64,000 nt of DNA from JABDIP01 sp965237625 (GCA_965237625.1 CBDEGD010000010.1:1-64000), one strand, 5' to 3'. Counted from the first letter of the stretch, positions 35,012 to 43,765 are shown. Program-made: numbers and translations. The notes: a model not told the origin generated them from the sequence alone.

Positions 35012-36196
35012 ATGCTTCTTGCACGGCTTCTGAGAAAGGTCGTGAAGACCGGCTCGCTGACCCTGATTGGCACGACGGGGGAAACGTACCACGTCGGCGA
35101 TGGGGACTTCGCCAACGCGCTCACCTTGCGTCTTCATGATCCGCGCCTGGGTTGGCGCCTCTTCTTTCGACCTCATATGGCCCTCGGCGAAGGATACACC
35201 GACGGCACGCTGACCATCGAAAACGGCGATATCTACGATTTTCTCGACCTGATCTCGAGCAATCTGGGGATTGCCGATCGGCTGCCGTTGGACGCGCTGC
35301 GCCTTCAGATCGGCCGGCTTGCCCGGCGTCTGCAGCAGTTCAATCCGCTCGGCCAGGCTCAGAAGAACGTCCACCATCACTACGATCTCTCAGGCACCCT
35401 CTACGATCTGTTCCTGGATCGCGACCGTCAGTATTCCTGCGCCTACTATTCCGCGCCGGACTTGTCGCTGGACCACGCTCAGGAGGCCAAGAAGCAGCAT
35501 CTGGCCGCGAAGCTGCTGCTGAAGGATGGCCAGAAGGTCCTGGACATCGGCTCCGGGTGGGGCGGCATGGGGCTGTTCCTTGCACAGGCGGCGAAGGTGG
35601 ACGTCACCGGGGTGACCCTGTCGACCGAGCAGCACGGTGTCTCACAACAGCGGGCAGCCAATACCGGACTCGCCGACCGGGTCCGCTTCGACCTGCGCGA
35701 CTACCGGCAGGTATCCGGCAAGTTCGACCGCGTCCTCTCGGTCGGCATGTTCGAACATGTCGGTGTGCCGCATTACCAGGAGTTTTTCGGCAAGCTATCG
35801 GACCTGCTGACCGATGACGGCGTGGCGGTGCTGCACTCGATCGGCCGCATGGACGGGCCTGGCACGACCAGCCCATGGATCCGCCGCTACATTTTTCCGG
35901 GCGGTTATTCGCCGGCGCTGTCGGAAGTCATTCCGGTGATCGAGCGCTGTGGGCTGTGGATCACCGATATCGAGATCCTCCGCCTGCATTACGCGGAGAC
36001 TTTGCGGGAATGGCGCCGGCGCTTCATCGCCAACCGGAAGCGCGTGGCGCAACTCTACGATGAGCGGTTCTGCCGGATGTGGGAATTCTACCTCGCCGCC
36101 AGCGAGGCGGCATTCCGGCATCGCGGGCTTATCGTCTTCCAGATCCAGGTCGCCAAGCAGGTCGACAGCGTTCCCCTCACCCGCGACTATATCTAA
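35012..36196 (+). CDS. cfa: Cyclopropane-fatty-acyl-phospholipid synthase
   Basis: A SAM-dependent enzyme that adds a methylene bridge across double bonds of membrane phospholipids. The 394-residue protein has an N-terminal lipid-binding part and a methyltransferase domain with LDIGSGWGGMGL (SAM binding, about residues 175-186), SVGMFEHVG and HSIGRMD. The ATG at 35012 follows a G-rich and A-rich stretch. It interrupts the usual rplI-dnaB adjacency; the terminator upstream means it has its own promoter. Confidence 0.93.
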   Translation: MLLARLLRKVVKTGSLTLIGTTGETYHVGDGDFANALTLRLHDPRLGWRLFFRPHMALGEGYTDGTLTIENGDIYDFLDLISSNLGIADRLPLDALRLQIGRLARRLQQFNPLGQAQKNVHHHYDLSGTLYDLFLDRDRQYSCAYYSAPDLSLDHAQEAKKQHLAAKLLLKDGQKVLDIGSGWGGMGLFLAQAAKVDVTGVTLSTEQHGVSQQRAANTGLADRVRFDLRDYRQVSGKFDRVLSVGMFEHVGVPHYQEFFGKLSDLLTDDGVAVLHSIGRMDGPGTTSPWIRRYIFPGGYSPALSEVIPVIERCGLWITDIEILRLHYAETLREWRRRFIANRKRVAQLYDERFCRMWEFYLAASEAAFRHRGLIVFQIQVAKQVDSVPLTRDYI

Positions 36197-36488
36197 TGAG
36201 TGGGAGCGGCGGCGGCGGCGGCGCGAACTGGCGGCCTGACCGTTTCGGCACCCGCGCGACCACATCTCCTTCCGTCAAACAGATCGACGCGGTTGCGTGA
36301 CCGAATCGGTCTACACTGTTGCTGGAAGGCCACTGGGTCGGAGCGTGAAGGACGCAGGGCAGGACTTTCGTTTGGTTGGCGTTTGTTGCGTTATCCACCG
36401 ATTGTCCCGTGAATCGTCCAGACTTTTTTGAGCGCCGAGACGCCATGCCGCGAGACCGCGTGAGCGGTTTTGGATAGGTTCCACCGCC

Positions 36489-37969
36489 ATGGAAACAGTC
36501 AATCAGGAAACGACGGTTCGCCGGCTTCAGCCGTCATCCGTCTCCCCCCCACCGGTGCGGGTTCAGCCCGCCAATGAGACCGCCGAACAGGCGCTTCTGG
36601 GCGCTATACTGGTCAACAACATCGCGATCGAACGGGTCTCGGAATTCCTTAAGGCGGAGCATTTCTATTTCGCCGGCCATTCGCAAATCTACGCCGCCTG
36701 CATCCGGCTGCGTGAGCAGCAGCGCACCGCCGACGCGGTGACGCTGAAGACCTACCTCGATCAGGACGGCGACCTACAGGCTGTTGGCGGCGCGGCATAT
36801 CTGGGCGAGTTGCAGGCCAGCGTCGTGTCGGTGCTGAACGTGGAAGACTACGCCCGCATGATCTACGATCTGTTCCTGCGCCGGCAGCTGATCGATTTGG
36901 GCGAAGAGATCGTCAACGAGGCCTATCGTACCGATCTGGAGGTCGAGGCCGTCGAGCATGTGCACGACGCCGAGGAGAAGCTCTATGCGCTGGCCAGCGA
37001 GGGTGAATTCCGGAAAGATTTCGAGGCCTTCGGCGACGTACTCGGCAGGGCGATCGACAACGCCAGTCTGGCCCTGAACCGCGACACCCATTTGACGGGC
37101 ACAACCACCGGGCTTGCCGATCTGGACCGGATGCTGGGCGGCTTGCAGAAATCCGACCTGATCATCCTGGCCGCGCGCCCTTCCATGGGCAAGACGGCTC
37201 TGGCCACCAACATCGCCTTCAACGCCGCGCGCGCCTACGTGAAGACCGGCGGTAAGGAGGGCGCGGTGGTCGGCTTCTTCTCCCTGGAGATGTCGTCCGA
37301 ACAGCTTGCCACGCGTATTCTTTCCGAGGAATCGGAGATCCCTTCGGAACGCATCCGAAAGGGCGATTTCCCGAAGAAGGATTTTGTCCGGCTGGTCGAG
37401 GCGTCGAACAATATCCACAAAGTGCCGATGTTCATCGACGACACCGCCGGACTGACGGTGGCGGCGTTGAGAACCCGGTCGATGCGCCTGAAACGGCAGC
37501 ATAATCTGGGCATGATCGTGGTCGATTATCTGCAGCTGATGCGCAGCAGCGGCAATTCGCGCCAGGAAAACCGTGTTCAGGAGATCTCGGAGATCACCCG
37601 TGGCCTGAAGATGATCGCCAAGGACCTCGATATGCCGGTGTTGGCCTGTCGCAGCTTTCCCGTCAGGTGGAACAGCGCGAGGACAAACGGCCGCAGCTGT
37701 CGGATCTGCGGGAGTCCGGGTCGATCGAGCAGGATGCCGATGTGGTCATGTTCATCTACCGTGAGGCCTATTACCTCAACAAGGCGCAGCCCACGGAAGG
37801 CACGCCGGAGCATGCTGAATGGCTGGCGGAAATGGATCGGGTGAACAATCTGGCCGAGGTGGTCATCGGCAAGCAGCGTCACGGACCCACCGGCACCATT
37901 CGGCTCCATTTCGAGGGGGCGTTTACGCGTTTCTCCAATCTGGAGAAGCTGTACGACGGTGGCCGTTGA
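36489..37969 (+). pseudogene. dnaB: Replicative DNA helicase DnaB, frameshifted as sequenced
   Basis: DnaB unwinds DNA at the replication fork. The N-domain (NETAEQALLGAILVNN, about residues 25-40) and RecA-like domain are clear: Walker A ARPSMGKTA, GFFSLEMS, and VVDYLQLM. At about 37645 the frame breaks: the reading MPVLACRSF should be MPVLALSQLSRQ. One extra C in the CC at 37645-37646 restores continuity into the frame that carries EQREDKRPQLSDLRESG, the arginine-finger region and the true stop at 37969, giving 493 residues. The break falls in the most conserved part of an essential gene, so a sequencing error is the likeliest cause. Confidence 0.92.
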
Positions 37970-38030
37970 TCGCATGCGGAGCGCATTTGCGTTTGGCCCG
38001 GCTCTCTCCCGCCCGCTCAGCCAATCCACC

Positions 38031-38113
38031 GTCATTCCCGCGAAGGCGGGAATCCAGTTGATCCGACCCTGACCGCTGCACGGCAGGGAACACTGGATTC
38101 CCGCCTTCGCGCA
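38031..38113. repeat. Palindromic intergenic repeat (TTCCCGCGAAGGCGGGAATCCAG family), copy 1
   Basis: Two arms (GTCATTCCCGCGAAGGCGGGAATCCAG and its near-complement ending CTGGATTCCCGCCTTCGCG) enclose about 30 bases. It directly abuts the left end of the IS4-type element. A second copy, in mirrored position, is at 39426-39508. This REP-like sequence type is common in alphaproteobacteria. Confidence 0.75.
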
Positions 38114-39425
38114 CTGCTGTCCGGGATTTTTTGTGTGAGCGACTGTGCACGGCAGACCCAGCCTGTGTTTTGGGCTAGAAATCATGTGTCCAAACATCGA
38201 TTTCGGAGGTCTGCCGTGCCCCATCTTCGTACCGCGTTTCATCGTCTTTTGGAACCGCTGGATCGCCGAGTCGTGAACCGGATCGTCACCACGCATGACG
38301 GCAATCGCGGCGTCGGGGGTGGCGACAATGCCTGGACCTGCCAGCGCCATCTCAAAGGCCTGTTGTTCGCTCAGTTCGCCGGGCTGGACAGCCTGCGGGT
38401 GATCGAGCAGGGGCTCGCCGCCCGGCCGGCGGCGCTGTATCATCTGGGCTTGCGTCCGCCGTGCCGCTCGACCCTGAGCGATGCCCTGGCGGCGCGGCCA
38501 TCGGCGGTCTTCCGCGATCTCTGCCAGTATCTGATGAGCACCCTGGCGCGCGCCAAGCGGGCCGAGGGCGCGGAGCTGATACAGCTGCTCGACGCCTCGC
38601 CGATCCGTCTCAAGGACAGCCGTTTCGGCTGGGCCGAGGCTGACGCCCGGGTCCGCGGCCTCAAGCTCCATTTGGTCCATGATCCCCGCGCCGACCGACC
38701 CACCCGCTTCTGTGTCACCTCGCCGAAATCCAGCGACATCGCCGTCGCCCGCACCCTGCCGCTGGAGCCCGGCGTCACCTACGTCTTCGACAAGGGCTTT
38801 ACCGACTATGGCTGGTGGCAGGACATCCACGAGGCCGGCGCGGTCTTCGTCACCCGCCTGAAAGCCAACGCCCACCGTCGAGACATCCGGCCCCAAGAGG
38901 TGCATGCCGACCCCATCGAGGCGGATCACCGGGTCAAGATCGGCCACAAGAAGCCACGCGGCAAAGCCGTCAACACGCTCTGGGATACTGAACTGCGTGA
39001 GATCACCGTCGCCCGCGAAGGCAAGAAACCGATGCATCTCATCACCAACGATCTCACCCGCCCGGCGACCGAGATCGCCGACCTCTACAAGGAACGCTGG
39101 CAGATCGAGCTGTTCTTCAAGTGGATCAAGCAGAACCTCAAGATCAAGACCTTCCTCGGACGCTCCGAAAACGCCGTCAGGACCCAGATCTATGTGGCGC
39201 TGATCGCCTTTCTCCTGCTGCGGGTCTTCAAAAACACCCATGCCAAAGGCCACACCGATGGCCCCAAGGCCTTGCTGGCGCGCCTCAAGGTCGCACTGTT
39301 CGATCAATTCGACCTCACCGGACATGCCAAACCACCCCCCAAACCCCCGCATCTAAGAAAACCGCAACCGCAACTCGCACTCCCACTCCCATGCTGAAAT
39401 CACGTAATAAAATTACGGACAGCAA
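38114..39425 (+). mobile_element. IS4-family insertion sequence
   Basis: About 1.3 kb containing one transposase. Both ends show TGCTGTCCG (38115-38123, and its complement 39416-39424) followed by an A/T-rich segment, the probable terminal inverted repeats. Outside these, both flanks continue as mirror images of the REP-like palindrome, so the exact boundary and target duplication cannot be set from sequence alone. Confidence 0.75.
38216..39397 (+). CDS. IS4 family transposase
   Basis: A 393-residue DDE transposase. A DUF4372-like N-terminus is followed by the first catalytic Asp in LLDASPIRLKD, the second in FDKGFTDYGWW, and the Glu in the YKERWQIELFFKWIKQ signature. The frame appears complete, so the element may be active. 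The GTG start at 38216 has GGAGGT eight bases upstream; no in-frame ATG is near. Confidence 0.92.
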   Translation: MPHLRTAFHRLLEPLDRRVVNRIVTTHDGNRGVGGGDNAWTCQRHLKGLLFAQFAGLDSLRVIEQGLAARPAALYHLGLRPPCRSTLSDALAARPSAVFRDLCQYLMSTLARAKRAEGAELIQLLDASPIRLKDSRFGWAEADARVRGLKLHLVHDPRADRPTRFCVTSPKSSDIAVARTLPLEPGVTYVFDKGFTDYGWWQDIHEAGAVFVTRLKANAHRRDIRPQEVHADPIEADHRVKIGHKKPRGKAVNTLWDTELREITVAREGKKPMHLITNDLTRPATEIADLYKERWQIELFFKWIKQNLKIKTFLGRSENAVRTQIYVALIAFLLLRVFKNTHAKGHTDGPKALLARLKVALFDQFDLTGHAKPPPKPPHLRKPQPQLALPLPC

Positions 39426-39508
39426 TGCGCGAAGGCGGGAATCCAGTGGACGCGACAGTGCCATCGTCATTGCCTGGAACGCTGGATTCCCGCCTTCGCG
39501 GGAATGAC
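39426..39508. repeat. Palindromic intergenic repeat (TTCCCGCGAAGGCGGGAATCCAG family), copy 2
   Basis: The same repeat as at 38031-38113 but reversed relative to the IS. Inner arm GCGCGAAGGCGGGAATCCAG and outer arm CTGGATTCCCGCCTTCGCGGGAATGAC flank about 30 bases of unrelated sequence. Confidence 0.75.
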
Positions 39509-39651
39509 GATGGAAGTGGGTAAACGGGGCATCGTAACACATTGTGATGGATAGGCTTTATGGATCGAGCCGACCACCCACCAACTCCGCAAGATTTGTC
39601 GAATCGACCCGTGCTTAGGTCCCGGCGACGGCGTGAAGAGACGGCAGGACG

Positions 39652-40503
39652 ATGAGCAAGACGCCGATCTGGGCACAGTACGAAAAACGGCTCAGCCGGG
39701 TGACGGCCTATATCCACGATCATCTCGACGAGGATATGGATCTGAACCGGCTGGCCGAAATCGCCTGCCTGTCGCCCTATCACTGGCACCGCATCTACCG
39801 GGCCGTCTATGGCGAGACCATCGCCGCGACGGTCAAGCGGGTGCGCCTGCATCGGGCGGCGGGCTATCTGGCCCAGAGTTCGATGAGTGTCGAGGAGGTC
39901 GCCCGGAAGACCGGGTACCGGAACCTGCAATCGTTCACCCGCATCTTCGGCTCGGTGTTTGGCATGCCGCCGGCGCAATACCGCCAAAACGGTAGCCATA
40001 CCCGGTTCCAAACCCTGACACGTGAAGAGGTGGATGGCATGTATGATGTGACGATCAAGACGGTCCCGGACATGATCGCGGCAACCCTGGACCATACCGG
40101 GTCCTATATGGAGGTCGGCCGGACTTTCGAGACCCTGTTCGGCTGGCTGGGCACCCGCGATCTGCTGAAACCGGAGACGCGGGCCGTCGGCATCTATTAC
40201 GACGATCCCGAAGCGGTGCCGGAGGACAAGCTTCGGTCGCGGGCCGGTATCGTGGTGACCAAGGGTTTTCCCATCGAGGAGCCGCTCGACCTGACCGACA
40301 TCCCCGGCGGCCAATACGCGGTGCTCAGATACAAGGGGCCCTATGCTGATATGCATGCGGCCTATCAATGGTTCTTCAGCGAGTGGCTGCGGGAATCCGA
40401 CAGAGAGGCCGGTGATGCGCCGATGTTCGAGGAATATCTGAACGATCCTCGCGACACGCCGCCGACGGAGTTGCTGACGGATATCTTCATGCCTTTGAGC
40501 TGA
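39652..40503 (+). CDS. AraC family regulator with GyrI-like effector domain
   Basis: A 283-residue protein. Residues about 8-115 form two AraC helix-turn-helix motifs (DLNRLAEIACLSPYHWHRIY and VEEVARKTGYRNLQSFTRIF), and residues about 125-283 a GyrI-like small-molecule-binding domain, as in SbmC/Rob-type regulators. Such proteins often respond to toxic compounds. GCAGGACG is before the ATG. It is convergent with the tautomerase gene; targets are unknown. Confidence 0.92.
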   Translation: MSKTPIWAQYEKRLSRVTAYIHDHLDEDMDLNRLAEIACLSPYHWHRIYRAVYGETIAATVKRVRLHRAAGYLAQSSMSVEEVARKTGYRNLQSFTRIFGSVFGMPPAQYRQNGSHTRFQTLTREEVDGMYDVTIKTVPDMIAATLDHTGSYMEVGRTFETLFGWLGTRDLLKPETRAVGIYYDDPEAVPEDKLRSRAGIVVTKGFPIEEPLDLTDIPGGQYAVLRYKGPYADMHAAYQWFFSEWLRESDREAGDAPMFEEYLNDPRDTPPTELLTDIFMPLS

Positions 40504-40520
40504 TCGGAGGCCAGCGCTCG

Positions 40521-40605
40521 GCCCTCACCCTCCCACGGCTACCCCGCGGCCCCACCCTCTCCCTCTGGGAGAGGGTGGGCTGCCGAAGGCAGGCCGGGTG
40601 AGGGC
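40521..40605. repeat. Palindromic repeat, CCCTCACCC/CTCTCCC family; likely bidirectional terminator
   Basis: Outer arms GCCCTCACCC (40521-40530) and GGGTGAGGGC (40596-40605) enclose a perfect inner hairpin, CCCACCCTCTCCC (40551-40563) with GGGAGAGGGTGGG (40567-40579). It lies between two converging genes. It belongs to the same family as 12616-12789 and 43592-43737. Confidence 0.75.
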
Positions 40606-40621
40606 TCAGCGCGGTATCGGC

Positions 40622-40828
40622 CTAGGACGCGGCCCTCTGCCGATACTCCGCGACCGGCAGTCCGCCGACCCCCCAATGCTCCAACGGCACCTCGTCGATC
40701 ACCACGAAGGTAGTGGCCGGGTTCTTGTCGAGAACGCGGACCAGTAGGTCGGTCGCACCCTGGATGAGCTCCGCCTTTTGGGCCGGCGTGGCGCCCTCGC
40801 GGGTGATCTTGATGTTGACGTAGGGCAT
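40622..40828 (-). CDS. 4-oxalocrotonate tautomerase family protein
   Basis: A 68-residue enzyme of the tautomerase superfamily. After Met removal the catalytic Pro1 is exposed (MPYVNIKITREG). It has the usual beta-alpha-beta length and the VVIDEVPLEHWGVGG segment. The substrate is unknown. It is encoded just downstream of an NTF2-like gene. Confidence 0.9.
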   Translation of the reverse strand: MPYVNIKITREGATPAQKAELIQGATDLLVRVLDKNPATTFVVIDEVPLEHWGVGGLPVAEYRQRAAS

Positions 40829-40858
40829 GGCTGTGCTCCTCGGAAGTCGGGGCGGCGG

Positions 40859-41230
40859 TTAATCGCGGAGGTCGTAGTGAAAGACCTTGGCGATGATCCG
40901 CCAACGCCCGTCGGTGAAGATCAGGGTGAGGAAATCGGTGAAGTGCTTCGGACCAATTGCGCAATGCACCCGCGCGAAGGCCGTCACCGGACCGGCGAAT
41001 TCGATGCCTGCGATCCGATCCTTACGCGGATCGTCCCGGCTGGCCGGGGACGGCCGGCGGTCGACGATGGGGAAGTATTCGTTCATGCCGAGATCGACCA
41101 GCCCGTCGACGGCACAGATATAGCGCGCTGCCGGGTGAAATACTTCGGCCAGCAGGGCCGTGTCGCTGGTGTAAAGGCCGTCGAAGTACCGCGACAGCAC
41201 GGCCACGACCGCCTCATAACGTCCGTTCAT
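40859..41230 (-). CDS. NTF2-like / SnoaL-like protein
   Basis: A 123-residue protein with the cone-shaped NTF2 fold pattern (YFDGLYTSDTALLAEVFHPAARY at residues about 15-37; a C-terminal ILTLIFTDGRWRIIAKVFHYD-like strand pair). Members act as small enzymes or ligand-binding units; nothing specific can be claimed. It is 30 bp from the tautomerase gene on the same strand. Confidence 0.75.
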   Translation of the reverse strand: MNGRYEAVVAVLSRYFDGLYTSDTALLAEVFHPAARYICAVDGLVDLGMNEYFPIVDRRPSPASRDDPRKDRIAGIEFAGPVTAFARVHCAIGPKHFTDFLTLIFTDGRWRIIAKVFHYDLRD

Positions 41231-41297
41231 GTCCCGCTCCTTGCCCGGAAAGGGGGCGACCCGCCGCGCTCTACAGCGGGCCGCGACTGATCGGCGC

Positions 41298-41908
41298 CTA
41301 GTTCAACAGCCCTTCGGCTCGCATAGCCTGCTGCACCGGATCACGACCGGCGACCCGGGCAACGAAAGCCTGCACATTGGGCCAGCGGTCGAGGTCGATG
41401 CCGGTCGGCTTGGACCAGGAGGACACGACGAACAGATACGCGTCGGCGACCGAAAAATCCTCGCCCAGCAGGTACGGCCGGCCATCGGCGAACAGGGTTT
41501 CGACATAGTCGAACTTGCTGGCGACCTGGCCTCGGCAGCGGCCTTGCCGGCGTCGGTGATGTCGGGCGAGAAGAACGGTCCGAACGCCTTGTGCAGTTCC
41601 GACGCGACGTAGTTCAGATGTTCCTGAAGCCGCGCCCGGCTGAGCGTTCCGGCGGCTGGCGCCAGGCCGGCTTCGGGATTCTGGTCGGCGAGATATTGCA
41701 AGATCGCCGCACCCTCGGTCAGGACCTCGCCATCATCCAGGCGCAGGGTCGGCACATAGCCTTTCGGGTTGATGGCCAGGAAGTCGGCACCGGCCTCGGT
41801 CTTGCCGGCGGCGGTGTCGACGCGGTCGAGATCGAAAGTCTTGCCGAGTTCCCTGAGCACGATATGCGAGGCCAGCGAGCAGGCGCCGGGCTTGTAAAAG
41901 AGTTGCAT
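41298..41908 (-). pseudogene. Glutathione S-transferase, frameshifted as sequenced
   Basis: The N-terminal thioredoxin-like domain (MQLFYKPGACSLASHIVLREL, about residues 1-80) is of beta-class GST type. At about 41528 the frame shifts: after GKAAAEA the reading becomes low-complexity, while the other frame continues with KFDYVETLF, YLLGEDFSVADAYLF and DRWPNVQAF, a normal GST C-domain ending at 41298. One added base at the GG of 41528-41529 gives 203 residues. It is divergent from an hxlR gene, its probable regulator. Confidence 0.85.
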
Positions 41909-41967
41909 GATTGCTTTCCCTGGATTCGATGTTCGCCGGATGGCGTGATCGACCAGATAGGAACTGT

Positions 41968-42032
41968 GGTTACCTTTGTAAATCTGATTACTTTATGATA
42001 TGTGATTATGAAGTTTCCGATTGGTAACCAAT
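41968..42032. promoter_or_regulatory. Candidate HxlR operator between GST and hxlR genes
   Basis: ATTGGTAACCAAT (42020-42032) is symmetric around its central base, and GGTTACC at 41968-41974 repeats its core. The sites lie in an AT-rich 130-bp divergent promoter region directly in front of a HxlR-type regulator. Confidence 0.5.
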
Positions 42033-42041
42033 GGTAATCAT

Positions 42042-42395
42042 ATGTCACTGCCCATGCGCAAGAACCGCAGTTCCGCACCGCCGTTGGGCTGCCCGCTGAC
42101 CGAATGCATGTCGGTGCTGGGCGGGGCCTGGACGCCCAACGTCATCTGGAATCTGAGCGGCGGCGCGCGCCGGTTCAGCGAACTGCGCGCCGATATTCCA
42201 GGGGTATCGGCCAAAGTGCTGACCCAGCGTCTGCGGGCACTGGAGCAAAAGGGCGTCGTCCATCGGGAGGTCAAGCCAACCTCACCGCCTTCTGTGGAGT
42301 ATTCCCTGACCGAGCTCGGCGGCGAGTTGGTGCCGGCGATCGAGGCCATCGTCGCGGTCGGCCACAAGCTGAAGCACCGAGCCTCGGCGGGGTGA
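42042..42395 (+). CDS. HxlR family transcriptional regulator
   Basis: A 117-residue winged-helix regulator. CPLTECMSVLGGAWTPNVIWNL has the conserved Cys (residue 18 region) used for redox or electrophile sensing in the family; RRFSELRADIPGVSAKVLTQRL is the recognition region. It probably controls the divergent GST gene and itself through the palindromic sites between them. The upstream in-frame ATG at 42021 lies inside the putative operator and is less likely. Confidence 0.9.
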   Translation: MSLPMRKNRSSAPPLGCPLTECMSVLGGAWTPNVIWNLSGGARRFSELRADIPGVSAKVLTQRLRALEQKGVVHREVKPTSPPSVEYSLTELGGELVPAIEAIVAVGHKLKHRASAG

Positions 42396-42435
42396 AGGAA
42401 GGCAATATCGGATTTGGCGGAGCCACCCCCTTGCA

Positions 42436-42605
42436 TGTTCGTTTAGGCGCGAAACTGTGATGATTTGCGCTGGCCCAGCCCGAGCGGCCGCTCGGGCTGG
42501 GCCGGACCGGCGGGACCGTATCCCCCTTGGATCAGAACCGTGGGTGAGCCTGGTCCGCCGGTCCTTCGTGCTTGTCCTGAACAGATGATAGGGAGCCAGA
42601 CCCGC
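42436..42605 (+). ncRNA. Candidate IS110 bridge RNA (structured leader upstream of the transposase)
   Basis: The non-coding leader of the IS110 transposase folds strongly. A perfect 32-base palindrome at 42472-42503 gives a 16-bp stem; next, GGACCGGCGGGACC (42504-42517) pairs with GGTCCGCCGGTCC (42552-42564) with one bulge, closing a 34-base loop. A 5' hairpin followed by a long stem with an internal loop resembles the bridge RNAs described for IS110 elements, which guide target and donor choice. Ends and loops were not modelled; the boundaries are approximate. Confidence 0.45.
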
Positions 42606-43577
42606 ATGCAAGGCCAGATCCAGCCGGAAGCACGAAACGCACAAACAGTGTATGTCGGCATCGACGTCTGTAAAGACCGTCTCGACGTCCATCTCCACCC
42701 GCTCGACCGAGATCTCGCTGTCGCCAACAACCGCGACGGCATCAAGCGTCTCAGACGAGAGCTGGCCCGGCACCAGGTCGCGCTCGTCGTCATGGAGGCG
42801 ACAGCCAAATATCACCGCCTGGCGCACCGCACGCTCAGCCAGTCGGGCCTCGCCGTGGCCGTCGTCAACCCGCTGCGCTCGCGCCTGTTCGCCGAAGCCC
42901 TGGGCACGCGCGCCAAGACCGACCGTGTCGATGCCAGGATGCTGGCGATCCTCGGCGACGCGCTGGCACCACAGGCCAGGCCGCCGGCGCCCGAGGCACT
43001 CGAGGCGCTGCAAGAGCTGGTCCATGCGCGCAATGCCGCGACAGCTGAACGCACGGCGCTGGCCAACCGGCTGGGGGCAAGCCAGACGAGCTTCCTCAAG
43101 CGCGAGCTCGCACGCCGGCTCAAAAGCCTCGACAGCCACATCAAGCGTCTGGCCACGCAGATCGACAGTCACATCGCCACCGATACCTCCCTCGCCCGGC
43201 GCTACACCATCCTCGTCTCGATCCCCAGCGTCGGCCCCGCCGTCGCCGCAGCTCTCATCGCCGACCTGCCCGAACTTGGCTATCTCGACCGACACGCCAT
43301 CGCCTGCTTGGCCGGACTGGCGCCTTTCGCCGACGACAGCGGCAACACAGAGCGACCGCGCCATATCAAGGGAGGCCGCGCCCAGCCGCGCCGTGCCCTC
43401 TACTGGGCCGCACTCTCCGCCGCGCGCCACAATCCCGACCTCGCCGTCTTCTACAAACGACTGCGCGGCAACGGAAAAAAACCAAAGGTCGCCCTCACCG
43501 CCGTCATGCGTAAGCTCGTCGTCCTCGCAAACACTCTGCTCAAAGATGACAGGCTCTGGGTCAATCATGCCGCTTGA
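42606..43577 (+). CDS. IS110 family transposase (DEDD recombinase)
   Basis: A 323-residue transposase. The RuvC-like DEDD site is seen as Asp in VGIDVCKDRLDV (about residue 19), Glu in VVMEATAKYH, and two Asp in AKTDRVDARML. The C-terminal Tnp_IS110 domain (IPSVGPAVAAALIADL; GLAPFADDSGNTERPR; GGRAQPRRALYWAA) has the DSG serine implicated in recombination. The frame is intact. The structured leader upstream may be its bridge RNA. Confidence 0.93.
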   Translation: MQGQIQPEARNAQTVYVGIDVCKDRLDVHLHPLDRDLAVANNRDGIKRLRRELARHQVALVVMEATAKYHRLAHRTLSQSGLAVAVVNPLRSRLFAEALGTRAKTDRVDARMLAILGDALAPQARPPAPEALEALQELVHARNAATAERTALANRLGASQTSFLKRELARRLKSLDSHIKRLATQIDSHIATDTSLARRYTILVSIPSVGPAVAAALIADLPELGYLDRHAIACLAGLAPFADDSGNTERPRHIKGGRAQPRRALYWAALSAARHNPDLAVFYKRLRGNGKKPKVALTAVMRKLVVLANTLLKDDRLWVNHAA

Positions 43578-43591
43578 CACCAAACACAGAT

Positions 43592-43737
43592 GCTCACCCT
43601 CCCACGGCCATGCCGCAGGTCCCTCCCTCTCCCGCGAGGGGAGAGGGGTTGTTGCGGTGCCGCTTCTCAAAACCCTCTCCCCTCGCGGGAGAGGGAGGGA
43701 CCCGGCGTGAAGCGCTGGGAGGGTGAGGGGGTGTCTC
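43592..43737. repeat. Palindromic repeat, CCCTCACCC/CTCTCCC family
   Basis: Arms CTCACCCTCCCA... (from 43592) and ...TGGGAGGGTGAGG (to 43737), with inner arms TCCCTCCCTCTCCCGCGAGGGG and its complement CCCCTCGCGGGAGAGGGAGGGA, form a long hairpin right behind the IS110 element. It is the third copy of the family in this window. Confidence 0.75.
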
Positions 43738-43765
43738 CGCTAGAACCGAAATCGGAACTTGTTCG

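Noticed and set aside
37640..37660. Programmed frameshift or intein in dnaB
   Set aside because: No slippery heptamer, stem or intein sequence is visible, and similar one-base breaks occur in several unrelated genes nearby, pointing to consensus error.
37577..39352. 591-codon minus-strand open frame spanning dnaB and the IS4 transposase
   Set aside because: Crosses two unrelated genes and an IS boundary; no plausible protein.
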